A DNA stretch of 64,000 nt, taken from Crossaster papposus. Lineage: Eukaryota; Echinodermata; Asteroidea; Velatida; Solasteridae. Both the position numbers and the translations under genes were made by a program. The stretch covers positions 124,001-188,000 of the forward strand of contig JBAIAA010000899.1 of NCBI GenBank assembly GCA_037893245.1, in the 5' to 3' direction. Positions 1 through 12,805 of this stretch are shown here, piece after piece (the first letter of the stretch is position 1; every line of letters begins with the position of its first letter). Below the pieces are notes generated by a model. It saw only the letters and a program-made list of their open reading frames with translations. It made no database searches and was not told where the DNA came from.

Positions 1-104
1 ATTTGATCTGATAACAAACAAAAATCACATTTATTATTATGTAAACGGAAAGAAGTGTGCAGTAGAAATAAACACCTGATGTGGGAACAAGCCCTCGAGT
101 TAAA

Positions 105-147
105 TATGTAGTAGTAGGGATATGCCGATTGTAGACCAAATCTTAAA
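105..147 (+). repeat. Representative module B (43 bp)
   Basis: A canonical B monomer. It starts TATGTAGTAGTAGGGATATG, contains CCGATTGTAGACC and ends AAATCTTAAA. About 35% GC. In the composite array it occurs once per block between A and C; from 60526 onward it forms its own tandem array at exactly 43-bp spacing. Its first six bases (TATGTA) and last five (TTAAA) are shared with A. Confidence 0.95.
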
Positions 148-191
148 AAACTCAATTTGATCTGATAACAAAAAAACCTCACCTTTATTAT

Positions 192-258
192 TATGTAAAG
201 GGAAAGAAGTGTGCAGTAGAAATAAACACCTGATGTGGGAACAAGCCCTCGAGTTAAA
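192..258 (+). repeat. Representative module A (67 bp)
   Basis: A canonical A monomer. It starts TATGTAAAGGGAAAGAAG, has AATAAA in its middle, then GATGTGGGAACAAG, and ends CCCTCGAGTTAAA. The CTCGAG near the 3' end is an XhoI site present in most copies. About 40% GC, the highest of the three modules. Head-to-tail A copies are spaced exactly 67 bp. Known variants in the window change GATGTGGG to GATGTCGG, AAAGAAGTG to AAATAAGTG, or CCCTCGAG to CTTTCGAG. Confidence 0.95.
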
Positions 259-2376
259 TATGTAAAGGGAAAGAAGTGTGCAGTAGAAATAAACACCTGA
301 TGTGGGAACAAGCCCTCGAGTTAAATATGTAGTAGTAGGGATATGCCGATTGTAGACCAAATCTTAAAATACTCAATTTGATCTGATAACCAAAAAAACT
401 CACATTTATTATTATGTAAAGGGAAAGAAGTGTGCAGTAGAAATGAACACCTGATGCGGGAACAAGCCATCGAGTTAAATATGTAGTAGTAGGGATATGC
501 CGATTGTAGACCAAATCTTAAAAAACTCAATTTGATCTGATAACAAAAAAAACTCACATTTATTATTATGTAAAGGGAAAGAAGTGTGCAGTAGAAATGA
601 ACACCTGATGTGGGAACAAGCCATCGAGTTAAATATGTAGTAGTAGGGATATGCCGATTGTAGACCAAATCTTAAAAAACTCAATATGATCTGATAACAA
701 AAAAAACTCACATTTATTATTATGTAAAGGGAAAGAAGTGTGCAGTAGAAATAAACACCTGATGTGGGAACAAGCAATCGAGTTAAATATGTAGTAGTAG
801 GGATATGCCGATTGTAGACCAAATCTTAAAAAACTCAATTTGATCTGATAACAAAAAAACCTCACATTTATTATTATGTAAAGGGAAAGAAGTGTGCAGT
901 AGAAATAAACACCTGATGTGGGAACAAGCCCTCGAGTTAAATATGTAGTAGTAGGGATATGCCGATTGTAGACCAAATCTTAAAAAAACTCAATTTGATC
1001 TGATAACAAACCAAAAATCACATTTATTATTATGTAAAGTGAAAGAAGTGTGCAGTAGAAATAAACACCTGATGTGGGAACAAGCCCTCGAGTTAAATAT
1101 GTAGTAGTAGGGATATGCCGATTGTAGACCAAATCTTAAAAAACTCAATTTGATCTGATAACAAACAAAAATCACATTTATTATTATGTAAACGGAAAGA
1201 AGTGTGCAGTAGAAATAAACACCTGATGTGGGAACAAGCCCTCGAGTTAAATATGTAGTAGTAGGGATATGCCGATTGTAGACCAAATCTTAAAAAACTC
1301 AATTTGATCTGATAACAAAAAAAACTCACCTTTATTATTATGTAAAGGGAAAGAAGTGTGCAGTAGAAATAAACACCTGATGTGGGAACAAGCCCTCGAG
1401 TTAAATATGTAAAGGGAAAGAAGTGTGCAGTAGAAATAAACACCTGATGTGGGAACAAGCCCTCGAGTTAAATATGTAGTAGTAGGGATATGCCGATTGT
1501 AGACCAAATCTTAAAATACTCAATTTGATCTGATAACCAAAAAAAATCACATTTATTATTATGTAAAGGGAAAGAAGTGTGCAGTAGAAATGAACACCTG
1601 ATGCGGGAACAAGCCATCGAGTTAAATATGTAGTAGTAGGGATATGCCGATTGTAGACCAAATCTTAAAAAACTCAATTTGATCTGATAACAAAAAAAAC
1701 TCACATTTATTATTATGTAAAGGGAAAGAAGTGTGCAGTAGAAATGAACACCTGATGTGGGAACAAGCCATCGAGTTAAATATGTAGTAGTAGGGATATG
1801 CCGATTGTAGACCAAATCTTAAAAAACTCAATATGATCTGATAACAAAAAAAACTCACATTTATTATTATGTAAAGGGAAAGAAGTGTGCAGTAGAAATA
1901 AACACCTGATGTGGGAACAAGCCCTCGAGTTAAATATGTAGTAGTAGGGATATGCCGATTGTATACCAAATCTTAAAAAACTCAATATGATCTGATAACA
2001 AAAAAAACTCACATTTATTATTATGTAAAGGGAAAGAAGTGTGCAGTAGAAATAAACACCTGATGTGGGAACAAGCCCTCGAGTTAAATATGTAAAGGGA
2101 AAGAAGTGTGCAGTAGAAATAAACACCTGATGTGGGAACAAGCCCTCGAGTTAAATATGTAGTAGTAGGGATATGCCGATTGTAGACCAAATCTTAAAAA
2201 ACTCAATTTGATCTGATAACAAAAAAAAATCACATTTATTATTATGTAAAGGGAAAGCAGTGTGCAGTAGAAATAAACACCTGATGTGGGAACAAGCCCT
2301 CGAGTTAAATATGTAAAGGGAAAGAAGTGTGCAGTAGAAATAAACACCTGATGTGGGAACAAGCCCTCGAGTTAAA

Positions 2377-2463
2377 TATGTAGTAGTAGGGATATGCCGA
2401 TTGTAGACTAAATCTTAAAATATGTAGTAGTAGGGATATGCCGATTGTAGACCAAATCTTAAA
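2377..2463 (+). repeat. B doublet
   Basis: Two B modules in tandem (2377-2420, 44 bp; 2421-2463, 43 bp). The first copy has GACTAAATCTTAAAA instead of GACCAAATCTTAAA, i.e. a substitution and an extra A. It is one of four such doublets in the first 7 kb. Confidence 0.92.
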
Positions 2464-3217
2464 AAACTCAATTTGATCTGATAACAACAAAAACTCACAT
2501 TTATTATTATGTAAAGGGAAAGCAGTGTGCAGTAGAAATAAACACCTGATGTGGGAACAAGCCCTCGAGTTAAATATGTAAAGGGAAAGCAGTGTGCAGT
2601 AGAAATAAACACCTGATGTGGGAACAAGCCCTCGAGTTAAATGTGTAAAGGGAAAGAAGTGTGCAGTAGAAATAAACACCTGATGTTGGAACAAGCCCTC
2701 GAGTTAAATATGTAGTAGTAGGGATATGCCGATTGTAGACCAAATCTTAAAAAACTCAATTTGATCTGATAACAAAAAAAACTCACATTTATTATTATGT
2801 AAAGGGAAAGCAGTGTGCAGTAGAAATAAACACCTGATGTGGGAACAAGCCCTCGAGTTAAATATGTAAAGGGAAAGAAGTGTGCAGTAGAAATAAACAC
2901 CTGATGTGGCAACAAGCCCTCGAGTTAAATATGTAGTAGTAGGGATATGCCGATTGTAGACCAAATCTTAAAAAACTCAATTTGATCTGATAACAAAAAA
3001 ACCTCACATTTATTATTATGTAAAGGGAAAGCAGTGTGCAGTAGAAATAAACACCTGATGTGGGAACAAGCCCTCGAGTTAAATATGTAAAGGGTAAGAA
3101 GTGTGCAGTAGAAATAAACACCTGATGTGGGAGCAAGCCCTCGAGTTAAATATGTAAAGGAAAAGAAGTGTGCAGTAGAAATAAACACCTGATGTGGGAA
3201 CAAGCCCTCGAGTTAAA

Positions 3218-3304
3218 TATGTAGTAGTAGGGATATGCCGATTGTAGACTCAATCTTAAAATATGTAGTAGTAGGGATATGCCGATTGTAGACCAAATCT
3301 TAAA
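3218..3304 (+). repeat. B doublet
   Basis: Two B modules (3218-3261, 44 bp; 3262-3304). The first carries GACTCAATCTTAAAA, close to the diagnostic variant of the 2377 doublet, so these doublets probably share one origin. Confidence 0.92.
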
Positions 3305-3348
3305 AAACTCAATTTGATCTGATAACAAAAAAAACTCACATTTATTAT

Positions 3349-3817
3349 TATGTTAAGGGAAAGAAGTGTGCAGTATAAATAAACACCTGATGTGGGAACA
3401 AGCCCTCGAGTTAAATATGTAAAGGGAAAGAAGTGTGCAGTAGAAATAAACACCTGATGTGGGAACAAGCCCTCGAGGTAAATATGTAAAGGGAAAGAAG
3501 TGTGCAGTAGAAATACACACCTGATGTGGGAACAAGCCCTATAGTTAAATATGTAATGGGAAAGAAGTGTGCAGTAGAAATAAACACCTGATGTGGGAAC
3601 AAGCCCTAGAGGTAAATATGTAAAGGGAAAGAAGTGTGCAGTAGAAATAAACACCTGATGTGGGAACATGCCCTCGAGTTAAATATGTAAAGGGAAATAA
3701 GTGTGCAGTAGAAATAAAAACCTGATGTGGGAACAAGCCCTCGAGTTAAATATGTAAAGGGAAAGAAGTGTGCAGTAGAAATAAACACCTGATGTTGGAA
3801 CAAGCCCTCGAGTTAAA
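3349..3817 (+). repeat. Run of 7 A modules
   Basis: 469 bp = 7 x 67 between a C and a B. Members carry private changes such as TATGTTAAGGG, CCCTATAGTTAAA, CCCTAGAGGTAAA and AACATGCCC. Confidence 0.93.
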
Positions 3818-4125
3818 TATGTAGTAGTAGGGATATGCCGATTGTAGACCAAATCTTAAAAAACTCAATTTGATCTGATAACAAAAACAACTCACATTTA
3901 TTATTATGTAAAGGGAAAGCAGTGTGCAGTAGAAATAAACACCTGATGTGGGAACAAGCCCTCGAGTTAAATATGTAAAGGGAAAGAAGTGTGCAGTAGA
4001 AATAAACACCTGATGTGGGAACAAGCCCTCGAGTTAAATATGTAGTATTAGGGATATGCCGATTGTAGACCAAATCTTAAAAAACTCAATTTGATCTGAT
4101 AACAAAAAAACCTCACATTTATTAT

Positions 4126-4661
4126 TATGTAAAGGGAAAGAAGTGTGCAGTAGAAATAAACACCTGATGTGGGAACAAGCCCTCGAGTTAAATATGTAAA
4201 GGGAACGAAGTGTGCAGTAGAAATAAACACCTGATGTGGGAACAAGCCCTCGAGTTAAATATGTAAAGGGAAAGAAGTGTGCAGTAGAAATAAACACCTG
4301 ATGTGGGAACAAGCCCTTGAGTTAAATATGTAAAGGAAACGAAGTGTGCAGTAGAAATAAACACCTGATGTGGGAACATGCCCTCGAGTTAAATATGTAA
4401 AGGGAAAGAAGTGTGCAGTAGAAATACACACCTGATGTGGGAACAAGCCCTCGAGTTAAATATGTAAAGGGAAAGAAGTGTGCAGTAGAAATAAACACCT
4501 GATGTGGGAACATGCCCTCGAGTTAAATATGTAAAGGGAAAGAAGTGTGCAGTAGAAATAAACACCTGATGTGGGAACAAACCCTCGAGTTAAATATGTA
4601 AAGGGAAAGAAGTGTGCAGTAGAAATAAACACCTGATGTGGGAACAAGCCCTCGAGTTAAA
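4126..4661 (+). repeat. Run of 8 A modules
   Basis: 536 bp = 8 x 67 between a C and a B. Several copies have AACATGCCC instead of AACAAGCCC, and two have GGAACGAAG or GGAAACGAAG near the start. Confidence 0.93.
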
Positions 4662-4969
4662 TATGTAGTAGTAGGGATATGCCGATTGTAGACCAAATCT
4701 TAAAAAACTCAATTTGATCTGATAACAACAAAAACTCACATTTATTATTATGTAAAGGGAAAGAAGTGTGCAGTAGAAATAAACACCTGATGTGGGAACA
4801 AGCCCTCGAGTTAAATATGTAAAGGGAAAGAAGTGTGCAGTAGAAATAAACACCTGATGTGGGAACAAGCCCTCGAGTTAAATATGTAGTAGTAGGGATA
4901 TGCCGATTGTAGACCAAATCTTAAAAAACTCAATTTGATCTGATAACAAAAAAAACTCAAATTTATTAT

Positions 4970-5438
4970 TATGTAAAGGGAAAGAAGTGTGCAGTAGAAA
5001 TAAACACCTGATGTGGGAGCAAGCCCTCCAGTTAAATATGTAAAGGGAAAGAAGTGTGCAGTAGAAATAAACACCTGATGTCGGAACAAGCCCTCGAGTT
5101 AAATATGTAAAGGGAAATAAGTGTGCAGTAGAAATAAACACCTGATGTCGGAACAACCTTTCGAGTTAAATATGTAAAGGGAAAGAAGTGTGCAGTAGAA
5201 ATAAACACCTGATGTCGGGACAAGCCCTCGAGTTAAATATGTAAAGGGAAAGAAGTGTGCAGTAGATATAAACACCTGATGTCGGAACAAGCCCTCGAGT
5301 TAAATATGTAAAGGGAAAGAAGTGTGCACTAGAAATAAACACCTGATGTGGAAACAAGCCCTCGAGTTAAATATGTAAAGGGAAAGAAGTGTGCAGTAGA
5401 AATAAACACCTGATGTAGGAACAAGCCCTCGAGTTAAA
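4970..5438 (+). repeat. Run of 7 A modules (first GATGTCGG variants)
   Basis: 469 bp = 7 x 67. This is the first run with the GATGTCGG variant and with AAATAAGTG. One copy has AACAACCTTTCGAG, a likely relative of the later CAAGCTTTCGAG type. Confidence 0.9.
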
Positions 5439-5726
5439 TATGTAGTAGTAGGGATATGCCGATTGTAGACCAAATCTTAAAAAACTCAATTTGATCTGAT
5501 AACAAACAAAACTCACATTTATTATTATGTAAAGGGAAAGAAGTGTGCAGTAGAAATAAACACCTGATGTGGGAACAAGCCCTCGAGTTAAATATGTAAA
5601 GGGAAAGTAGTGTGCAGTAGAAATAAACAACTGATGTGGGAGCAAGCCCTCGAGTTAAATATGTAAAGGAAAAGAAGTGTGCAGTAGAAATAAACACCTT
5701 ATGTGGGAACAAGCCCTCGAGTTAAA

Positions 5727-5813
5727 TATGTAGTAGTAGGGATATGCCGATTGTAGACTAAATCTTAAAATATGTAGTAGTAGGGATATGCCGATTGTAG
5801 ACCAAATCTTAAA
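5727..5813 (+). repeat. B doublet
   Basis: Two B modules (5727-5770, 44 bp; 5771-5813). The first has the GACTAAATCTTAAAA variant shared with 2377 and 6280. Confidence 0.92.
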
Positions 5814-6279
5814 AAACTCAATTTGATCTGATAACAAAAAAAACTCACATTTATTATTATGTAAAGGGAAAGAAGTGTGCAGTATAAATAAACACCTGAT
5901 GTGGGAACAAGCCCTCGAGTTAAATATGTAAAGGGAAAGAAGTGTGCAGTAGAAATAAACACCTGATGTGGGAACAAGCCCTCGAGTTAAATATGTAGTA
6001 TTAGGGATATGCCGATTGTAGACCAAATCTTAAAAAACTCAATTTGATCTGATAACAAAAAAACCTCACATTTATTATTATGTAAAGGGAAAGAAGTGTG
6101 CAGTAGAAATAAACACCTGATGTGGGAACAAGCCCTCGAGTTAAATATGTAAAGGGAACGAAGTGTGCAGTAGAAATAAACACCTGATGTGGGAACAAGC
6201 CCTCGAGTTAAATATGTAAAGGGAAAGAAGTGTGCAGTAGAAATAAACACCTGATGTGGGAACAAGCCCTCGAGTTAAA

Positions 6280-6366
6280 TATGTAGTAGTATGGATATGC
6301 CGATTGTAGACTAAATCTTAAAATATGTAGTAGTAGGGATATGCCGATTGTAGACCAAATCTTAAA
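6280..6366 (+). repeat. B doublet
   Basis: Two B modules (6280-6323, 44 bp; 6324-6366). The first has GACTAAATCTTAAAA and also TAGTATGGATATG. It lies 3062 bp from the 3218 doublet and belongs to the 3062-bp-spaced duplication. Confidence 0.92.
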
Positions 6367-7848
6367 AAACTCAATTTGATCTGATAACAAAAAAAACTCA
6401 CATTTATTATTATGTAAAGGGAAAGAAGTGTGCAGTATAAATAAACACCTGATGTGGGGACAAGCCCTGGAGTTAAATATGTAAAGGGAAAGAAGTGTGC
6501 AGTAGAAATAAACACCTGATGTGGGAACAAGCCCTCGAGGTAAATATGTAAAGGGAAAGAAGTGTGCAGTAGAAATACACACCTGATGTGGGAACAAGCC
6601 CTAGAGTTAAATATGTAATGGGAAAGAAGTGTGCAGTAGAAATAAACACCTGATGTGGGAACAAGCCCTAGAGGTAAATATGTAAAGGGAAAGAAGTGTG
6701 CAGTAGAAATAAACACCTGATGTGGGAACATGCCGTCGAGTTAAATATGTAAAGGGAAAGAAGTGTGCAGTAGAAATAAAAACCTGATGTGGGAACAAGC
6801 CCTCGAGTTAAATATGTAAAGGGAAAGAAGTGTGCAGTAGAAATAAACACCTGATGTTGGAACAAGCCCTCGAGTTAAATATGTAGTAGTAGGGATATGC
6901 CGATTGTAGACCAAATCTTAAAAAACTCAATTTGATCTGATAACAAAAAAAACTCACATTTATTATTATGTAAAGGGAAAGAAGTGTGCAGTAGAAATAA
7001 ACACCTGATGTGGGAACAAGCCCTCGAGTTAAATATGTAAAGGGAAAGAAGTGTGCAGTAGAAATAAACAACTGATGTGGGAACAAGCCCTCGAGTTAAA
7101 TATGTAGTAGTAGGGATATGCCGATTGTAGACCAAATCTTAAAAAACTCAATTTGATCTGATAACAACAAAAACTCACATTTATTATTATGTAAAGGGAA
7201 AGAAGTGTGCAGTAGAAATAAACACCTGATGTGGGAACAAGCCCTCGAGTTAAATATGTAAAGGGAAAGAAGTGTGCAGTAGAAATAAACACCTGATGTG
7301 GGAACAAGCCCTCGAGTTAAATATGTAGTAGTAGGGATATGCCGATTGTAGACCAAATCTTAAAAAACTCAATTTTATCTGATAAAACAAAAACCTCACA
7401 TTTATTATTATGTAAAGGGAAAGAAGTGTGCAGTAGAAATAAACACCTGATGTGGGAACAAGCCCTCGAGTTAAATATGTAAAGGGAAAGAAATGTGCAG
7501 TAGAAATAAACACCTGATGTTGGAACAAACCCTGGAGTTAAATATGTAGTAGTGGGGATATGCCGATTGTAGACCAAATCCTAAAAAACTCAATTTGATC
7601 TGATAACAAAAAAACTCACATTTATTATTATGTAAAGGGAAAGAAGTGTGCAGTAGAAATAAACACCTGATGTGGGAACAAGCCCTCGAGTTAAATATGC
7701 AAAGGGAAAGAAGTGTGCAGTATAAATAAACACCTGATGTGGGAACAAGCCCTCGAGTTAAATATGTAGTAGTAGGGATATGCCGATTGTAGACCAAATC
7801 TTAAAAAACTCAATTTGATCTGATAACAAAAAAACTCACATTTATTAT

Positions 7849-8451
7849 TATGTAAAGGGAAAGAAGTGTGCAGTAGAAATAAACACCTGATGTCGGAACA
7901 AGCCCTCGAGTTAAATATGTAAAGGGAAATAAGTGTGCAGTAGAAATAAACACCTGATGTCGGAACAAACCCTCAAGTTAAATATGTAAAGGGAAAGAAG
8001 TGTGCAGTAGAAATAAACACCTGATGTGGGAACAAGCCCTCGAGTTAAATATGTAAAGGGAAAGAAGTGTGCAGTAGAAATAAACACCTGATGTGGGAAC
8101 AAGCCCTCGAGTTAAATATGTAAAGGGAAATAAGTGTGCAGTAGAAATAAACACCTGATGTCGGAACAAGCTTTCGAGTTAAATATGTAAAGGGAAAGAA
8201 GTGTGCAGTAGAAATAAACACCTGATGTCGGGACAAGCCCTCGAGTTAAATATGTAAAGGGAAAGAAGTGTGCAGTAGAAATAAACACCTGATGTCGGAA
8301 CAAGCCCTCGAGTTAAATATGTAAAGGGAAAGAAGTGTGCAGTAGAAATAAACACCTGATGTGGGAACAAGCCCTCGAGTTAAATATGTAAAGGGAAAGA
8401 AGTGTGCAGCAGAAATAAACACCTGATGTGGGAACAAGCCCTCGAGTTAAA
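7849..8451 (+). repeat. Run of 9 A modules
   Basis: 603 bp = 9 x 67 inside copy 1 of the 1284-bp duplication. It mixes GATGTGGG and GATGTCGG copies and includes one CAAGCTTTCGAG copy, which makes a HindIII site and loses XhoI. Confidence 0.93.
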
Positions 8452-9132
8452 TATGTAGTAGTAGTGATATGCCGATTGTAGACCAAATCTTAAAAAACTC
8501 AATTTGATCTGATAACAACAAAAACTCACATTTATTATTATGTAAAGGGAAAGAAGTGTGCAGTAGAAATAAACACCTGATGTGGGAACAAGCCCTCGAG
8601 TTAAATATGTAGTAGTAGGGATATGCCGATTGTAGACCAAATCTTAAAAAACTCAATTTTATCTGATAAAACAAAAACCTCACATTTATTATTATGTAAA
8701 GGGAAAGAAGTGTGCAGTAGAAATAAACACCTGATGTGGGAACAAGCCCTCGAGTTAAATATGTAAAGGGAAAGAAATGTGCAGTAGAAATAAACACCTG
8801 ATGTTGGAACAAACCCTGGAGTTAAATATGTAGTAGTGGGGATATGCCGATTGTAGACCAAATCCTAAAAAACTCAATTTGATCTGATAACAAAAAAACT
8901 CACATTTATTATTATGTAAAGGGAAAGAAGTGTGCAGTAGAAATAAACACCTGATGTGGGAACAAGCCCTCGAGTTAAATATGCAAAGGGAAAGAAGTGT
9001 GCAGTATAAATAAACACCTGATGTGGGAACAAGCCCTCGAGTTAAATATGTAGTAGTAGGGATATGCCGATTGTAGACCAAATCTTAAAAAACTCAATTT
9101 GATCTGATAACAAAAAAACTCACATTTATTTT

Positions 9133-9735
9133 TATGTAAAGGGAAAGAAGTGTGCAGTAGAAATAAACACCTGATGTCGGAACAAGCCCTCGAGTTAAAT
9201 ATGTAAAGGGAAATAAGTGTGCAGTAGAAATAAACACCTGATGTCGGAACAAACCCTCAAGTTAAATATGTAAAGGGAAAGAAGTGTGCAGTAGAAATAA
9301 ACACCTGATGTGGGAACAAGCCCTCGAGTTAAATATGTAAAGGGAAAGAAGTGTGCAGTAGAAATAAACACCTGATGTGGGAACAAGCCCTCGAGTTAAA
9401 TATGTAAAGGGAAATAAGTGTGCAGTAGAAATAAACACCTGATGTCGGAACAAGCTTTCGAGTTAAATATGTAAAGGGAAAGAAGTGTGCAGTAGAAATA
9501 AACACCTGATGTCGGGACAAGCCCTCGAGTTAAATATGTAAAGGGAAAGAAGTGTGCAGTAGAAATAAACACCTGATGTCGGAACAAGCCCTCGAGTTAA
9601 ATATGTAAAGGGAAAGAAGTGTGCAGTAGAAATAAACACCTGATGTGGGAACAAGCCCTCGAGTTAAATATGTAAAGGGAAAGAAGTGTGCAGCAGAAAT
9701 AAACACCTGATGTGGGAACAAGCCCTCGAGTTAAA
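9133..9735 (+). repeat. Run of 9 A modules
   Basis: 603 bp = 9 x 67, the copy-2 counterpart of the run at 7849 with the same order of variants. Confidence 0.93.
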
Positions 9736-9822
9736 TATGTAGTAGTAGTGATATGCCGATTGTAGACCAAATCTTAAAAAACTCAATTTGATCTGATAAC
9801 AACAAAAACTCACATTTATTAT

Positions 9823-12805
9823 TATGTAAAGGGAAAGAAGTGTGCAGTAGAAATAAACACCTGATGTGGGAACAAGCCCTCGAGTTAAATATGTAAAGGG
9901 AAAGAAGTGTGCAGTAGAAATAAACACCTGATGTGGGAACAAGCCCTCGAGTTAAATATGTAGTAGTAGGGATATGCCGATTGTAGACCAAATCTTAAAA
10001 AAATCAATTTGATCTGATAACAAAAAAAATCACATTTATTATTATGTAAAGGGAAAGAAGTTTGCAGTAGAAATAAACACCTGATGTGGGAACAAGCCCT
10101 CGAGTTAAATATGTAGTAGTAGGGATATGCCGATTGTAGACCAAATCTTAAAAAACTCAATTTGATCTGATAACAAAAAAACCTCACATGTATTATTATG
10201 TAAAGGGAAAGAAGTGTGCAGTAGAAATAAACACCTGATGTGGGAGAAAGCCCTCGAGTTAAATATGTAGTAGTAGGGATATGCCGATTGTAGACAAAAT
10301 CTCAAAAAACTCAATTTGATCTGATAAAACAAAAACCTCACATTTATTATTATGTAAAGGGAAAGAAGTGTGCAGTAGAAATAAACACCTGATGTGGGAA
10401 CAAGCCCTCGAGTTAAATATGTAAAGGGAAAGAAGTGTGCAGTAGAAATAAACACCTGATGTGGGAACAAGCCCTCGAGTTAAATATGTAGTAGTAGGGA
10501 TATGCCGATTGTAGACCAAATCTTAAAAAACTAAATTTGATCTGATAACAAAACAAACTCACATTTATTATTATGTAAAGGGTAAAAAGTGTGCAGTAGA
10601 AATAAGCACCTGATGTGGGAACAAGCCCTCGAGTTAAATATGTAAAGGGAAAGAAGTGTGCAGTAGAAATAAACACCTGATGTGGGAGAAAGCCCTCGAG
10701 TTAAATATGTAGTAGTAGGGATATGCCGATTGTAGACAAAATCTCAAAAAACTCAATTTGATCTGATAAAACAAAAACCTCACATTTATTATTATGTAAA
10801 GGGAAAGAAGTGTGCAGTAGAAATAAACACCTGATGTGGGAACAAGCCCTCGAGTTAAATATGTAAAGGGAAATAAGTGTGCAGTAGAAATAAACACCTG
10901 ATGTGGGAACAAGCCCTCGAGTTAAATATGTAGTAGTAGGGATATGCCGATTGTAGACCAAATCTTAAAAAACTCAATTTGATCTGATAACAAAACAAAC
11001 TCACATTTATTATTATGTAAAGGGTAAAAAGTGTGCAGTAGAAATAAGCACCTGATGTGGGAACAAGCCCTCGAGTTAAATATGTAAAGGGAAAGAAGTG
11101 TGCAGTAGAAATATACACCTGATGTGGGAACAAGCCCTCGAGTTAAATATGTAAAGGGAAAGAAGTGTGCAGTAGAAATAAACACCTGATGTGGACAAAA
11201 GCCCTCGAGTTAAATATGTAGTAGTAGGGATATGCCGATTGTAGACAAAATCTCAAAAAACTCAATTTGATCTGATAACAAAAAAACTCACATTTATTAT
11301 TATGTAAAGGGAAAGAAGTGTGCAGTAGAAATAAACACCTGATGTCGGAACAAGCCCTCGAGTTAAATATGTAAAGGGAAAGAAGTGTGCAGTAGAAATA
11401 AACACCTGATGTCGGAACAAGCCCTCGAGTTAAATATGTAAAGGGAAAGAAGTGTGCAGTAGAAATAAACACCTGATGTGGGAACAAGCCCTCGAGTTAA
11501 ATATGTAAAGGGAAAGAAGTGTGCAGTAGAAATAAACACCTGATGTGGGAAGAAGCCCTCGAGTTAAATATGTAGTAGTAGGGATATGCCGATTGTAGAC
11601 CAAATCTTAAAAAACTCAATTTGATCTGATAACAAAAAAAGCTCACATGTATTATTATGTAAAGGGAAAGAAGTGTGCAGTAGAAATAAACACCTGATGT
11701 GGGAACAAGCCCTCGAGTTAAATATGTAAAGGGAAAGAAGTGTGCAGTAGAAATAAACACCTAATGTGGGAACAAGCCCTCGAGTTAAATATGTAGTAGT
11801 AGGGATATGCCGATTGTAGACCAAATCTTAAAAAACTCAATTTGATCTGATAACAAAAAAACTAACATTTATTATTATGTAAAGGGAAAGAAGTGTGCAG
11901 TATAAATAAACAACTGATGTGGGAACAAGCCCTCGAGTTAAATATGTAAAGGGAAAGAAGTGTGCAGTAGAAATAAACACCTGATGTCGGAACAAGCCCT
12001 CGAGTTAAATATGTACAGGGAAATAAGTGTGCAGTAGAAATAAACACCTGATGTCGGAACAAGCTTTCGAGTTAACTATGTAAAGGGAAAGAAGTGTGCA
12101 GTAGAAATAAACACCTGATGTCGTAACAAGCCCTCGAGTTAAATATGTAAAGGGAAAGAAGTGTGCAGTATAAATAAACACCTGATGTGGGAACAAGCCC
12201 TCGAGTTAAACATGTAAAGGGAAAGAAGTGTGCAGTAGAAATAAACACCTGATGTAGGAACAAGCCCTCGAGTTAAATATGTAGTAGTAGGGATATGCCG
12301 ATTGTAGACCAAATCTTAAAAAAATCAATTTGATCTGATAACAAACAAAACTCACATTTATTATTATGTAAAGGGAAAGAAGTGTGCAGTAGAAATAAAC
12401 ACCTGATGTGGGAACAAGCCCTCGAGTTAAATATGTAAAGGGAAAGAAGTGTGCAGTAGAAATAAACAACTGATGTGGGAACAAGCCCTCGAGTTAAATA
12501 TGTAGTAGTAGGGATATGCCGATTGTAGACCAAATCTTAAAAAACCCAATTTGATCTGATAACAACAAAAACTCACATTTATTATTATGTAAAGGGAAAG
12601 AAGTGTGCAGTAAAAATAAACACCTGATGTTGGAACAAGCCCTCGAGTTAAATATGTAAAGGGAAAGAAGTGTGCAGTAGAAATAAACACCTGATGTGGG
12701 AACAAGCCCTGGAGTTAAATATGTAGTAGTAGGAATATGCCGATTGTAGACCAAATCCTAAAAAACTCAATTTGATCTGATAACAAAAAAACTCACATTT
12801 ATTAT
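9823..12805 (+). repeat. Mixed composite region with 442-bp repeat
   Basis: A1BC to A6BC blocks. Sequence of about 10230-10650 recurs about 442 bp later (two 221-bp blocks), marked by GTGGGAGAAAGCCC, GACAAAATCTCAAAA, the C1 linker, then GGTAAAAAGTG and AAATAAGCACC. Two A runs lie here: 11301-11568 (4 copies) and 11876-12277 (6 copies). GTGGGAAGAAGCCC and GTGGACAAAAGCCC are private A variants. Confidence 0.85.
11876..12277 (+). repeat. Run of 6 A modules
   Basis: 402 bp = 6 x 67. It contains GATGTCGG copies, one CAAGCTTTCGAG copy followed by GTTAACTATG, and one GATGTAGG copy. The same ordered set recurs in the 3297-bp duplication, so the two are related. Confidence 0.92.

Larger units (their letters stand above)
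1..2376 (+). repeat. Short-block region with 1147-bp internal repeat
   Basis: Mostly A1BC (154-bp) and A2BC (221-bp) blocks. The window opens inside a C module. Sequence from position 1 recurs from 1148, with the same rare variants in the same order (TAAACGGAAAG in A; CTCACCTTTATT in C near 180 and 1327; GATGCGGG near 454 and 1601). The match weakens after about 770/1920. This marks a duplication of roughly 0.8-1.0 kb at 1147-bp spacing whose left end lies outside the window. Confidence 0.85.
3218..7100 (+). repeat. Segment copied at 3062-bp spacing
   Basis: The stretch from about 3218 to 4030 (B doublet, C, seven A copies, then B) recurs from about 6280 to 7090 with the same rare variants, such as AAATACACACC, TAATGGGAAAG, CCCTAGAGGTAAA and GATGTTGG. 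Between them, about 4031-4260 also recurs at about 5984-6213 (1953-bp spacing), marked by TAGTATTAGGG at both places. The region is therefore a mosaic of at least two duplication events. Edges are approximate. Confidence 0.82.
7255..9822 (+). repeat. 1284-bp tandem duplication
   Basis: Copy 1 is 7255-8538 and copy 2 is 8539-9822, each running from one A module to another. Both contain the same ordered rare variants: AGAAATGTGC, CAAACCCTGG, TAGTAGTGGGG, TATGCAAAGGG, a nine-A run, CAGCAGAAAT and TAGTAGTAGTGATATG. The clearest difference is TTTATTATTATG (copy 1) versus TTTATTTTTATG (copy 2, about 9126-9136). The junction falls in an A module. Few differences suggest a recent event. Confidence 0.9.
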
